From contig CM047431.1 of NCBI GenBank assembly GCA_026168455.1, positions 46,999,466 through 47,063,465 on the forward strand: a DNA stretch of 64,000 nucleotides, read 5' to 3'. A model generated the notes under the pieces. The model did no database searches. It was not told the DNA's origin and was given only the letters and a program-made list of their open reading frames with translations. Position numbers and translations under genes: made by a program. The DNA is from Theocolax elegans. Lineage: Eukaryota; Arthropoda; Insecta; Hymenoptera; Cerocephalidae. Below are positions 34,402-46,482 of this stretch, piece after piece. Every line of letters begins with the position of its first letter. Position 1 is the first letter of the stretch.

Positions 34402-34490
34402 GTCACGGACATCGCCGCGCGACTTAAACATATGAGAAGGATTTGAGTGACAGATAAGAAGTGTAGTTCGTACCGTCGATGCTCCGGCAG
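34402..34490. repeat. Dispersed repeat with GTCACGGACATCG motif
   Basis: TTGTCACGGACATCG, then CGACTTA or CGATTTA and GAGAAGGAT, is found here and at about 62562-62620 with the same spacing. It directly precedes the tRNA-like block. It may be an LTR edge or SINE part; the class is not identified. Confidence 0.5.
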
Positions 34491-34562
34491 GTGGACATTA
34501 GCTCGATGGTTAGAGCGCGCGATTCACACGCTGAAGTCCCGGGGTCGAATCCAACAGTCCAC
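34491..34562 (+). tRNA. tRNA-like sequence or tRNA pseudogene, Val(CAC)-like
   Basis: A 72-nt block: GTGGAC pairs with GTCCAC as acceptor stem. TAGCTCGATGGTTAGAGC forms a canonical D arm (A box), and GGGGTCGAATCC matches the B box. The loop TTCACAC would give anticodon CAC (Val). The anticodon stem pairs poorly and there is an extra base before the D arm, so the cloverleaf is imperfect. A T6 run directly after (34563-34568) would terminate RNA polymerase III. It is probably a decayed tRNA or a SINE head, but it may still be transcribed. Confidence 0.45.
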
Positions 34563-34568
34563 TTTTTT

Positions 34569-35190
34569 ACTTCTCGCTTCTCTCTTGTTCATACGTAACA
34601 TAATGTTCTACAAAAGTAAAGAAGAAAATTCATATTATGATAATCAATAGAAAAAATGTAAGGTTTTCCGTAAGAAATAGGCTTCTTTTGCTTATTTATC
34701 GTATATTTTTGAAGGATCAATAAACATGACAAACAAGAGTTAATTATTCACTTATAACCCACAAGAAACATGACTAAAAGCTTTTGAGAATTGTGCCTTA
34801 AAATTAAAAAAATCAAATATCACTTAAAAGAAAATCAAAGGTTCCGTGGATATAGTAAATATATATAGTAAATATTAGTAAATCTGCAGTAATATTTCTG
34901 ATACAATCCTAGTAGAAATGTAACCATAAATGTAATATTTTTTAAGCCAAAAAATGGCCAAGTATCATAAAATACCGAACAAACACCTAATTAATAGCAA
35001 AATTAGAGTTTTATTTAACCTTTGAATATTAAATTTCTACTATAGGAAATAGGAATTTTTAAAATTTTTACTTCAGCCTGTTTCTCAATTAGTTGATAAC
35101 GTATAGTAATATTTATTACAATTATTTAACTGGTACAAGTAATTGTGTCTACTGACGTAAGAAAAATTGAGGGTAAAGCGAACATTCCCA
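34569..35190. other. AT-rich DNA, nothing recognised
   Basis: No supported feature. Confidence 0.4.
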
Positions 35191-35470
35191 ATTTCCAACT
35201 ATAATTTTGCGAACGCAGGAGAGATGGGTAAATGGTGGAGAAGGACGTTTGTGTTGCCGAGAAGTTCATAGTAGTTGACAAGCGAGCGCAGAGGCCACCA
35301 CCACCTGACTTTAAATGATGCCCAGCAATGACGTTTATCCGATCTCGTACGGCAATTCGACCGGTTGATAGATCGCTCGGCTCACGGAATTATCTCCCGT
35401 ACAATATTACGTTGAGTACGTGAAAATAATTGCACGCGATTATGTGGTCGTACACCGACTGCGCAGACAT
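35190..35470. other. GC-richer island, possible conserved non-coding element
   Basis: About 280 bp of balanced composition with several CpGs (for example CGATCTCGTACGGCAATTCG and GACCGGTTGATAGATCGC) in an AT-rich setting. No ORF of substance on either strand. It could be a regulatory element or untranslated exon. Confidence 0.3.
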
Positions 35471-35479
35471 ACCTAATGT

Positions 35480-36096
35480 TTTTTTTTTCTTTCTAACATT
35501 TATTGTCATTAATCTTCGAGTTTGCCATTCAAAATACTTTTTATTACGTGATTTAGTTATTAAACTTAGTTAAATTGAAAATTAATTTCAATTATTTAAA
35601 ATTAATAAAATAATTTAATATTAATAAAATAATTTAAAATTAATAAAATAGAAATTTATTTGCAAGATAATTCGTTGAATATCAAGTATTTGATAAAAGT
35701 ATTCCATGAATGATTTTTTTGAATACTTTAAACAAATGCTTCTATCTTAATCAGGCATCGATCATTTACTTACATTTCGGTTTTAGTTTATTTTTAATTG
35801 TTTTACATAAAATTCAAAAAAAGCATTCGTACAAAAAATACGGTCGATTACCAATCTCTGATGTATATGTGTGGATTCATTTATGCGCGGTAATTCTGAG
35901 ATATTTATATTTTCGTTATAAGAAATAAAATCAATTTTATACCGATCAACCAGTATTATTGTAATAATACTTTTTCTCGCAACTTACTTAAAGTCATATT
36001 TTTATTACAATTTTTTATTACAATGCTTTATTAAATATATAATTTAAAATTTGTAATACTATATTTATATATAAATATTAAGATATCTAATTGTGC

Positions 36097-36100
<4 letters not shown>
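35480..36100. other. AT-rich DNA, nothing recognised
   Basis: TTAATAAAAT-type simple repeats around 35580-35650. No gene supported. Confidence 0.4.

Positions 36101-36163
<63 letters not shown>
36101..36163. repeat. (AT)n microsatellite
   Basis: Uninterrupted TA dinucleotides of about 60 bp, directly at the left end of the fold-back element. A shorter TATATATATA lies at its right end. Confidence 0.95.
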
Positions 36164-36166
<3 letters not shown>

Positions 36167-37112
36167 GCTATTTCACGTCAAGTGGTACGATGAAAATTTT
36201 AAATCGCTCCTAAATTTAAAAACAGGCTAGAAATATCTTTCAGAAGATAGAAAAAAATTTTTATGTGTTAAAAATAATTTGCCTGAGAGTTATTCCACCA
36301 TAAAAAATGGAAATTTTTCAATTTTTTAGAAAAATTTCTATTTTCAAAGCCATTTATCTTAAAATCTATTAATTTTTTTGAAAAAACATTACAAACAACT
36401 TTTGTTCAAAATAATCTTTAGAACTTATCTACCTGGGTTACAATTCTTAATTTTAAAATCTCGAAGAGATAGAACGACCGGAAATATTGAATATCAAAAA
36501 AAGGCGACCACGCCACAATCGATTTTGATCTAACACCGCTCAAAAGATCACATTTTTCGAGAGCTTTCGAATGGCGGCGGTTAGATTATTGGCCAAGACT
36601 GCTGGTGTAAGTTATACGCCATAAACCTCATAAAATCACTAATTTTCATGTATTTTAGGGCATAACTTACACCAGCGGTCTTGGCCAATAATCTAACCAC
36701 CGCCATTCGAAAGCTCTTAAAAAATGTGATCTTTTGAGCGGTGTTAGTTCAAAATCGATTGTGGCGTGGTCGCCTTTTTTTGATATTCAATATTTTTGGG
36801 CGTTCTATCTCTTCGAGAATTTAAAATTAAGAATTGTAACAGGTAGATAAGTTCTAAAGATTATTTTAAACAAAAGATGTTTGTAAGGTTTCTTCAAAAA
36901 AATCAATAGATTTTGAGATAAATGGCTATAAAAATTCAAATTTTCCTAAAAAATTGAAAAAATTCCATTTTTTGTGGTGGAATAACTCTCAGGCAAATTA
37001 TTTTTAACACCTAAAATTTTTTTTCTATCTTCTGGAAGATATTTCCAGCCTGTTCTCAAATTTTGGAGCGATTTAAAATTTTCGTCGTACCACTTGACGT
37101 GAAATAGCCCAT
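36164..37112. mobile_element. Fold-back element, ~470-bp inverted arms, GGGCTATTTCACGTCAA ends
   Basis: The left arm from GGGCTATTTCACGTCAAGTG is mirrored by CACTTGACGTGAAATAGCCC at the right end. Near-complete complementarity continues to the centre at about 36640, where GGTGTAAGTTATACGCC faces GGGCATAACTTACACC. Total length is ~949 bp. TATATA on both sides may be the target. No ORF is supported; minus-strand ORF 36946-37146 is arm sequence. Confidence 0.85.
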
Positions 37113-37323
37113 ATATATATATATGGGCATTCCAAAAAAAAATCATAAAGCTATTCGCATCATATTTCTATATGTTTTTTTCTCTGAAACTATTAATCTT
37201 AGGAAAAAATTGATTCAGATATTTTTGTTGCAAATGAAAAGTAGAATCTACACTAGTATTTTTAAAATTGTTAATTATCTTTAATTTAAAAAGTTCAAGC
37301 TAGAAACATCATTCGAATGTTTT

Positions 37324-37395
37324 TTTTTTTAACGTCGCTCTTTTTATGCTCCCAAACCGGTGCTAATCAGCGACGGAGGTCATACGATGTCTTGG
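37324..37395 (-). mobile_element. 5'-truncated tRNA-derived SINE with 13-bp target duplication
   Basis: TTTAACGTCGCTCTTTTTAT through GATGTCTTGG matches the 3' half of the SINE family. The direct repeat ATTCGAATGTTTT is at 37311-37323 and again at 37396-37408, showing target-primed insertion. The tRNA head is missing because of 5' truncation. Confidence 0.85.
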
Positions 37396-37518
37396 ATTCG
37401 AATGTTTTGAGATTATGGTCATTCTATTAAATGTTAAAAAAATGGGTGAAGAAGCGTTTCATTCCGAGGTATTTAATACCAATGTTTAATTCCTAGTTCT
37501 TACATTCAAATTTCTACT

Positions 37519-37725
37519 AGAGAACATCACCTGATTATTGTGAATTACAGTTTCGCAGTATTCTTCGTAAATACTCAATGAATTTACACCAAAATTTGAT
37601 AGATTACTTATATTACTGTATAATATGGCGTTCTGGTCCCAAAATTCCTCATAAACTGTTACAGGTAAAGCTAAAGATTCAAAACGGTTATTCCTACATG
37701 TTGATAAAATCGCTTATTTCGACGT
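37519..37725. mobile_element. Fragment of the AACGTCGAAG fold-back family
   Basis: Matches the right half of the element at 30709-31290 (GAATTACAGTTTCGCA, AAATTCCTCATAAA, and an end at TTTCGACGTT) without a mirrored left arm. Confidence 0.65.
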
Positions 37726-37729
37726 TCTC

Positions 37730-38790
37730 TGGTCAGTAAATGTGCAATAATATTCAATTAATGGTTACGATTAAAATTTCTTTGAAATCTTATTCTAATT
37801 TCCAATCTGCAAGGTATCTATCATTTTTTTATGGTTGCATATATTTTGAGTTATAAAGTCATAAAAGTTGGTCTTATAAGTGGAAAATACGAAAATATGT
37901 GTTTTATGGTTATTAATAACTTTGGTCATATCTAAGTAAAGCATTTAAAAATTTGTTTACATATACTAGGTTCAAAAAGGAGTTGTTTAGCAGAATATCA
38001 AAAATTTAAAAATTTTGATCTGCTGATTTGACATGGAATTCTCCATATATAATTAGTTTTTACAATTATCAAATTAATTTAAAAATTAAAAAAATTGTAT
38101 TCGGTGAACCTGTAGATACATCTTTTATACACAAAAAATACTTCCTTATTTGTTTTAACAAAAAGAAAGTCGTGTGAGCTAAAGTGATTATTTTCATCAT
38201 ATCTCCAAAGCCAATCCAGTATCTTTTTCTTTTTTTTTAGTTAACACAAGAAAGTAAACCCTTAAAATCCAATTTTTGTGACCGAGTTTCCTTAAACGTT
38301 CACTCTTACCGAAAAACAATATCTTGATATACGATTTTTTAAATGAAAAATTAATCGGAAAATTTGTGCGTGCATAGGTTTGAAAAATCAAATGCATACT
38401 CTCGGTAAGTCGATGAAACGACGTATTCGAGGAATATAAAATCACTGCACGTTAGACAATATTTGTAACGTTTAATTAAAATGAAACTGACATCAAGCTT
38501 ACATGTATATGTGTTCATATATTGAGTAAATGTAATGCTCGTCGAATGAAAGTGAAATACGCATTTGGGGGAAGAGTGATTAGAGTAACGTCGGGTACCA
38601 CAAGCGCGCGAGTCAGTGGTAAATTACAACGTAGAGAGCGTTATTCCTTTCGTATGTAGAACGAAGGGAACGTGAATGTACTTGACTTACCCAAAACGAC
38701 TTGGTTTATATATCGACACCGCGAAAGGACGATCGTCAGGGTAGTCCTTTAGCGAATTACTCTAACGCTATGTCATTTAATACCAATCTA
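37730..38790. other. Mostly AT-rich DNA, GC-richer near 38550-38760
   Basis: No ORF is supported. A minus-strand 82-codon ORF (38197-38445) lacks domain character. Confidence 0.4.
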
Positions 38791-38791
38791 A

Positions 38792-38792
38792 G

Positions 38793-38860
<68 letters not shown>
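38792..38860. repeat. (CT)n microsatellite
   Basis: About 34 uninterrupted CT dinucleotides. A Ser-Leu repeat ORF across it is an artefact. Confidence 0.95.
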
Positions 38861-38862
<2 letters not shown>

Positions 38863-38902
38863 TCTATGTATATACATATATATTACAACAGTCTTGCATA
38901 TA

Positions 38903-38991
38903 CAGGGTGAGGAAAAAGTATGGAAACCCTTTAAACCGTTTAAACCCTTTGGAAACATATCTAAGGGTTTCCATACTTTTTCCTCGCCCTG
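38903..38991. mobile_element. 89-bp palindromic MITE with CAGGGTGAGG ends
   Basis: CAGGGTGAGGAAAAAGTATG followed by GAAACCCTT is mirrored by AAGGGTTTCC and ATACTTTTTCCTCGCCCTG. TA on both sides (38901-38902 and 38992-38993) fits the TA preference of Tc1/mariner-type MITEs. Confidence 0.8.
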
Positions 38992-39187
38992 TACGTATAT
39001 TTAAGTAAAACCAGTGCTTTTAAACAGCAGTTACAATTTATTATTAATAAACAAAATATTAACTATTATCAAAGGACGCTAGTTACATATCTATCTATAT
39101 TATTTTAATTTCTGAATTTGTGGTACTGGATGGTGTTCTTAATCATGTGCATTTTATAGATAAAGGTGATTTAAAAAGTCCATCCTT

Positions 39188-39462
39188 CACGGAGAGAAAT
39201 TTTGTATTAAAAATTCCTAAATATTTTGTAAAAATTACAATAGTTTCTAGTAAAATAAATCACAGACTGACAAACTAAGAAAACTGACTATAGTTTATAT
39301 TAAATTTACAAAAGTTATAGTAAATATTACAAGAATTATAGTAAATTTTATTATAATCTATAATAATTTTTACTAGAAACTATAGTAATTTCCCTAATTT
39401 GTCAGTCTGTGATTTGTTTACTAAACACTATTGTCATTTTTAATCTAAACTTTTTCTCAATA
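39188..39462. mobile_element. MITE with CACGGAGAGAAA left end
   Basis: Inverted segments pair across the element: AAATCACAGACTGACAAA with TTTGTCAGTCTGTGATTT, TTTCTAGTAAAA with TTTTTACTAGAAA, and terminal ATTAAAAAT with its complement. The right terminus (ACTTTTTCTCAAT) is degenerate. The ACTATAG repeats suggest the CACTGAG group. Confidence 0.6.
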
Positions 39463-39537
39463 ATGTGCGTACAATTTTTTAAGTTACTTTAATAATTTAT
39501 TAATTCATTTATTAATCGTATTTCATATTGGGAAAAT

Positions 39538-39539
<2 letters not shown>

Positions 39540-39582
<43 letters not shown>
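39540..39582. repeat. (TA)n microsatellite
   Basis: About 20 TA dinucleotides. Confidence 0.9.
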
Positions 39583-39586
<4 letters not shown>

Positions 39587-39599
39587 TTGTTAGTAATTG

Positions 39600-41060
39600 G
39601 ATTATTAGATAAAATGTTATTAATTATCGTAAATAAACATAGATGAAATTTAAAAAAATATTTTATGACACAAACCCATTTATTTTTTACTTATTCCATA
39701 ACTTTCTGATCTCAGCTTTTTTTATTTCACTCTCGATGAAAAACAAATTATGAAGATACTAATGAATTATCTTAACTTTCTGAATCTTAATAAATTACCT
39801 TTATAATAAAATGAATTGCGTAATTTAAACTTCGCGTTCAATATCCGTCGATAAACTAAATTTAACCTTTTCATTCAAACTGTCTCTTTTTATTTTCTAC
39901 AGACAAATTCATGACGGTTACTAGGACTTCTTTTTTTTGTTTTATAGTATTTTTTTAGCTTTTTATAGTAAGTATTAATTATTCAAAATCTATATAAAAA
40001 TATATAAATTGATACACCGCAGTTATGAATAACTTGTAAATTACTTGTAGTTAAATATATCGACCAACCTCGTGATTACTTCGTATGTTAATTTCTTTAT
40101 ATTTGAGGATAAACCATTAGACGATGAATGGATTGGACCGAGTTGCATGTTGTGGAAATCTAATTGATTTAAATATAGTAAATCTGGTTGGTCATTTTCA
40201 TTTGTTGGCAAAGAAGCTGGATAATGAATTTAATCATTAACTAGCAACGAATAAGTTGGATTTCGATAGTCGTAGTTAAAAAAATTTGAGTAAGTATTAC
40301 AAATATTTGGTCCTAAATTTATTATATTTATTATATTTTGTGGTTAATGTGGGACATGCTTGAATTGTTACAAAATATTACAATTTAGTAGTACAATCTT
40401 GACGAGTAACGAAAGCAAATTAATATAATAGATAAAGTAAGTAATATATTATAAAATTAATTTTATTAATTAATATTTTAAAAATATAACTAATCAATAA
40501 TTAAACATATGCGTGTGCTCTTTTTGGAAGATTTGGTGTTTAACTGACTCTTGATCTTCTTCTGTATGTTAATCGAGCTCGTTTATTAGGCTCCGATTAT
40601 AATAAATTTCATAAGGTATTGAGATGGAATAAAATATAAACGTGTTTGTTTGATACTTATTTTGAAAAAATATCCCTGTCACGTGTAATTAATGAACACG
40701 TAACTTGTAATATGTTTAAATATTAAAAATCAAAATTATTATTCGTTGAATATTAATACGAATCTATATTAATAAGGCGAAACCGGATATCGATGAATAA
40801 TTGAGATTTGTGTCGATTAATTTTGAAATTTCACCCTTCACGAGACATATTTCGTAACCAAAGAGTTTATAAAATATTAATTAATTATAAAAGTTATATT
40901 ATTACGTAATATATCGGTGAAGTGCAAATACTTTTGGGATTATAAAAATTCGTTGATGTACAAGCGTGCAAACGGTATAATAAAGGAAATAAAAACTATA
41001 TAATTCGGGGATAATCTTTATTAGATATAAGTTTGTCCCTCTGTTTTCAGCTATCAAATT
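39600..41060. other. AT-rich DNA, nothing recognised
   Basis: No ORF, RNA gene or repeat boundary recognised. Confidence 0.4.
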
Positions 41061-41079
41061 TCATCAATTTCAGCTATAT

Positions 41080-41400
41080 ATCCTGCATGTCTTTTTGCCG
41101 ATTATCAGTCTACCGGCAGCTGCCGTTCCCAGGCAGGCGTTGGGTACTTTAATCGTTATTAATTGGGTTCCTCGCTATACGTCTGACTATAATCGGACCT
41201 TATCCACTAGCAATCAGCGATCGCTGCGGTTCGGCGAAAATCATTTCCCACGATTCGCTAGGGATTCGTGACGAAAGTTGTTGTAAAAGCTCACTCGGTT
41301 TCTACCTCGGATAGTATGATGGAATTATTATCGTTCAAGTTGCTTTCGCAGTTTCTCCATAATCGCTCGAGTCTCTATACCAAAGAAAAAAATGTAAATT
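41080..41400. other. GC-richer island, possible conserved non-coding element
   Basis: Contains TACCGGCAGCTGCCGTTCCC and CAGCGATCGCTGCGGTTCGG, both rich in short palindromes (CAGCTG, GCGATCGC), in an AT-rich setting. No coding frame is supported. It could be a regulatory block. Confidence 0.3.
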
Positions 41401-43190
41401 TATCAAAACGCTCGGTATTCAAACCAGTGATTTAGCATAAATGTGTTTAATATGCATTCGAATCATTTTCAGATGATTTTCCTAAAATTATCAAAGTTTA
41501 ACGATGAAATTAGAATTGTATGAAGCTTATAAAGCTACGCGAACGTTTTAAAAAGAAACGATTAAAATATTTCACGACGCTATAGAATATATTTGTTATT
41601 TACTATTCGCGATGAACGTGGATAATTCATAATTTCTATCGACGCGCACATGGATATGTATCCTATATACCCGATTTAATAAATTTGGCGGATAGACGGA
41701 ATTTTCACGGGACACAAATGGAGAGTTGAAAGGGTGTATTAAGTTTTTAAAAGCGAATACACATCCTTTTATATCGAAAAGCGACTGGTAGGGGTTGGGT
41801 AAGTTAAAAAAGTTGCATCGTAACGCGTACAAGTCGCTTATCGACTTTATTCTTTTGACCGTACCGCCCGCGCGGCAAGTATCGACGTCAAACCCGGAAG
41901 CTTCTTAATCGCTTGGATGCTCTCATTTTTTAGGCACTTGTATACCTCTATAAATGCCGTTTCGTTCTACATCTACACGTACCACGCGCATACACACACA
42001 CATATATATATATATATATACATATATAACATATATACATATACATATAGAGCGGAAGGTTGGGAGACGAAGATTCACGAAAAGACATGATAGGCATGAT
42101 GCATTACTTTTTCGGGGATGATGTATCGCTTTATACCATCTAATGGCTCGGTGTCAAAAGTTTTGAAAAATTTATCATTATTTAGGGTACAAATAAAGGA
42201 TCCGTTCTCGAATCCCTAGATTTTTGTAATGATACCCATTATAACGTGACTTTGCGTTTCGGTGCGCTTACATACGTCAATATATCCAAATAATGCATTT
42301 TCTCTGTAAATACGTTAGAATATAAATTATTGCCGATACTACGTATACGGGTAACTTTTATTTCAATAATTATACGGTATCTCGTTGTTGATGTTGTTAT
42401 TAACGTTGGTAAGCTGATTTCAATCGAATTACGGTCGTTACATTCAATAGGGTAACATTATTTATGCGTATTTCTTAAATGAATTATAATAACACAATAA
42501 AAATTTTACTTAGAAAAATTACACGAATGAAACCATAAAAACTTTAACAATTAATATCTTTAGAAATATATATGTATTACAAATTTTTAGGTTGATCGAA
42601 AAAGGTTTAACCAACACCCAATCGTATATAGGTGCGTGTTGAAAAATAAAGTACAGGTTACTAATACAGTTTGGGTAATGCTTCCGGAGGGATTTTCCTT
42701 CGGTGACCAATAATCCCATCGACTGAATTCCACGAACAAATAACATTCTCCCGGTTTTAACTCATAAACAAGTTAAGCTTCTTAATGTAATGTTTTTCTC
42801 TCCCTCTAACTTTTTTTTATTTCTTCCTTTTGTTTGCAACGTTTCTCCTACTTCGTTTCTCTTTTTAATAAGTCAGATTTATACACTTCCGTATAATACA
42901 TCGCGCGACCATTGCATTGCGACTGTAAACGATCTTGAAATATTAATCGCGCGCACACTATTTCTCTTCTTTTTTTTTTTTACGAGCGCAGGAATTTTAA
43001 ATAATGATCGTGTAAATATAACAGAGACCGCGACGCGGTAATGGAATTGAGTTTTTTTTTTTTTTGAGAAAACTAAAATTATAACCACTGGTTTCTATAT
43101 ACGTTGTTGATGTAATATTTAATATGGTACGAACACACCGTTGGTAATAAGCGATGTACGATAAGCCAATTAGAGTGAGAATAATATAAA
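41400..43190. other. Mixed DNA with (TA)n and no supported gene
   Basis: A GC-richer part lies at 41600-42000, with TATATA repeats at 42001-42045. Candidate ORFs (minus 41596-41832, minus 42519-42746) show no domain or splice context. Confidence 0.4.
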
Positions 43191-43199
43191 ATATCCGAA

Positions 43200-43850
43200 A
43201 CAGCGGCGTCAAAGTTGAGAAAAAGGAGAAAACGATTGTTCGTCAAAGAGGGTCGATTATTTTTTTCTCTGGCAAAAATCGCACCTGCGTCTGAAAACTC
43301 GAAGGAAAAGAAAAGAAAAAAAAACGAAGAAGCGTCACGAAATGAATGTCGAAAGCACGAAGGTGCCTTACCTTTCGCGATTAATGCGCCCATCCCTCCC
43401 TGTCTATCTTACCTCTTCTATCTCCTTCTTTACCCTATCTCTCTCTCTCTCTCTCTCTCTCTCTTTCACTCTGTCCCTCATTCTGTCCTTCATTATTTCC
43501 TTGGGATAGGGCGTGTGCACTTGTGCGGGACACTTTCCACACCCGTAACTTTTTCATTTTCGTACAAAGCGCCTATCGCATGGCATCCATTTGCGAAACG
43601 TCGCTACTTCTTTAACCTTTCCTTTTTCTTCTCTCCTTTCCTATTTTCCCACACCACTCGGTCTCCTCTCTTCCTCTCTACCTCTCTCTTTCTCTTCTCA
43701 AGGTGATACCAGTGACGATGTACATTTTCGTGGAATTTTTAGAGCACTTCGAAATGAAACGTTCCTAAATTCCGGAAAATACGATTTTTTCGCGTTCTCG
43801 CATTTGCGGTAAATCATCCTTTTCCCCTTTTTTATTTTACTCGCCTATTA
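43200..43850. repeat. Purine-then-pyrimidine-rich block with (CT)n
   Basis: A GAAAAG-rich part (43210-43360) switches to a CT-rich part with (CT)n at 43437-43463, as in the 3.0-3.9 kb region. A 163-codon ORF (43215-43706) spans it, but the composition explains it (Lys/Arg/Glu-rich then Ser/Leu/Phe-rich), so I do not call a gene. Confidence 0.55.
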
Positions 43851-44452
43851 AATCGACGTATCTCTCGTATCCTCCTCATACACGGATTACGCTAAATTTC
43901 GCTAACAAATTTTAAAATGAAATATTGTTTACACGCAGATATACTTCTATTATTTTTTTTAGTCAAGCTTATAATATACGATCTCGCTTATGGTAATTGT
44001 AAAATTTTATCTATATAATATATAGTTATTAGTTAACTTTTTTGTGTCTTTGTGTATATATTAAACAAGTATAAATAAATTCAATTACTGTTAAGATCTT
44101 AACAGTTGAATTTTCATTCCTTTCTATTAGCCTAAAATTTTTAAGTTAAGAACTAAGCGTTATTATATGGAATAATTATAATTTTATTACAAATCAATAT
44201 TCATATTGATAATAACAAACGCACCATTTCTTTCTTATAGTGTAGAGTGTGTGTGTGAACGTTCACTGTTATATTATATTATACCTTAATCGCGTTTCAT
44301 ATTGTTCTAAGGATCAATAAGATCTTGATTGTAGTAATTTAATTTAATAATCGAAAAATCACGGGAATACTGATCACATTAGTTTTTTTTAACGAAGTTT
44401 AAAATGTGGTTTTACACTTACTTTTTTTTCGATCATTGACACAGTAGCGAAG
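43850..44452. mobile_element. AT-rich DNA with a fragment of the nested MITE family
   Basis: At about 44083-44246, TTAACAGTTGAATTTTCATT, TTATTACAAATCAAT and CACCATTTCTTTCTTATAG parallel the element at 46662-47196. Only one half is recognisable. The rest holds nothing supported. Confidence 0.5.
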
Positions 44453-44462
44453 TAGTTATTAT

Positions 44463-44678
44463 TTTTTTATTATTATTATTTTAACGTCGCTTTTTTATGC
44501 TCCCAAATTGGTGCTAATCAGAGACGGAAGTCATGCGATGTCTTTGCGAAGAAAGTACTTGTTGAAAATACATTCTCCAGTGATGGTTGTATCAATCGGC
44601 CGGGGCCAGGAATCGAACCTACAATCTCCAGAATGCGAGCCCAACGCTCTAACCGATCAAGCCATCGCAGACCTCAAA
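44463..44678 (-). mobile_element. Full-length tRNA-derived SINE with 10-bp target duplication
   Basis: Read on the minus strand it starts with a tRNA-like head. The A box is GATGGCTTGATCGGTTAGAG and the B box is AGGTTCGATTCC. A body with CCGGCCGATTGATAC follows and it ends in GCGACGTTAAAATAATAATA. TAGTTATTAT flanks it at 44453-44462 and 44679-44688. A transcript from the internal pol III promoter would be mobilised in trans by a LINE. Confidence 0.9.
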
Positions 44679-44689
44679 TAGTTATTATC

Positions 44690-45188
44690 TTCATCCAAAC
44701 TTACTGTTAAATATTCAAACATTTTCATAAATAATCGATAATTATACGTTGAAACGGTATTTGTGGCGAGAGAAAACGACATGAAATATTAATGAATTAA
44801 AATAAATAGTAAAACGAGGCTCGAATAATTGCCAAAATATTTAAAAGGTCGTAAACAAAAATATACACGCGAGAAATTGGTACGTAAGAAATTCTTAATA
44901 AAGAAATCCGGTAAGAGAGGAAATAAGAATATTCAAAATGATACAGTCATAAGCCAAGTGTGTAACAGGAAATAATGAAAAGAAGAGAGAGAGAGAGAGA
45001 AAGGTAAAAATGCTCGTAAGAAAAAAAAGAATGAAAGTTGCAATCTCTCGCAGACGTCGAGTCAAGAGCGGATGAGACATGGAAATAAGAAGTGCCGAGG
45101 CGTAAAAAAGGAAAATGAAAAAGTTGTGGGCAATTTTTTGCGTATGATTGTCAAATAAGAGTCTTGAGAAACTTGTTAAATTTGCATA

Positions 45189-45223
<35 letters not shown>

Positions 45224-46482
45224 TTCTTTATTCTTTTTTGCAACTGTTATCGCCGAACTTGAGCGTTGTTAATTTTAAAAAAAAGTTGCGCGGTGTTAAT
45301 AACAATTAAGTATAGTCGAGGGTGCGCTCAAACGAAAAAGTAAAAGAAGAAGAAAGTCATCGTTAAATATACATCTATCCTCCCGTTGGGTAAAATTTAT
45401 CTATATATATATATATATATTTGAATTTCAATTCACGTAGCGCAATGCGGAAATCTGTAAGATAATGAGCATGCGTAATGAATTCTTGGATGAATGGAGC
45501 GATGATATCGAAACAGGTTAAAAGTATCATTTTCCAGTGTAATAAAATAGTGATTAATAGAAGAGTCACGAAGGGCTCGAGTTGCGCGCCTCGTCTATGT
45601 AATTAATCAAGTTTTTCTACAACATCGGGTTCGAGCTATACGTGTACACCCAACTGATTCTCCTGCGCGAGTATACCGAAAGAAAAAGAGGATAAAACGA
45701 TCGTCGAGGAAAGAAAATTGAAAAAAACAAATTAATTCTATGTGTACAATGTGAAGATTGGAGCCACGGTATATACGAGATTGATACGTAAATTTATATA
45801 TCTTCCCGTTGAAATTTACCGTTAAATTACGCGATTACGGATTTACATCGGTGAGGATATGTACCCCAATAATTTATACAATTATAATAATTTATCGATA
45901 CGCGCGAGAAGATATTTTATATTTATAATATAATTATACGAATCGGCGAAATTAAACATTTTACTTTAATTAACTCTAATAATTTTAACATATAATTAGC
46001 TGATTATAGGAATGTATTTACAAATGTACAATATAAACGTTTAATATTAATTACCGTTTAAATTAAAATGTGGGATTGTTGGACGCAACGTTGATGTTTC
46101 AAACTTTTGATTAGATTACTTCATTTTTCAGACTATTTGGCTGAAACCATGAAATAACCAGCTGTGGCCAATTTGGTTAGACTTTCACTTAAAAATGAAA
46201 AAGATCGAAATAACGATGAGTGGCACTGTATAAAACTAACTATATCTTGTCAATATTATAAAAGTATGAATTTTAAATCGAAAATCAATTCAACTAAGCA
46301 AAGGTAAAATTAGTAAATTCAGAGTCAAGATTGAATCAGTAGAAAAGTCAAGATTTCATCCAATAGTCAGTAGTACAAATTTAATTAATCAATCCACATT
46401 TATAACGTTTTATAAACTTATTCATAAAAATACATTTTTATTTATATAACTCTATATTTTTACATATTTATTTAATTTCCTG
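44690..46482. other. Mostly AT-rich DNA, (CT)n at 45188-45215, no supported gene
   Basis: GAGAGA tracts near 44985, a CT microsatellite and a TA tract near 45404. No ORF with domain character. Modestly GC-richer around 45550-45700. Confidence 0.4.

Noticed and set aside
34491..34562. Functional tRNA-Val gene
   Set aside because: Poor anticodon stem and an extra base before the D arm; reported only as tRNA-like.
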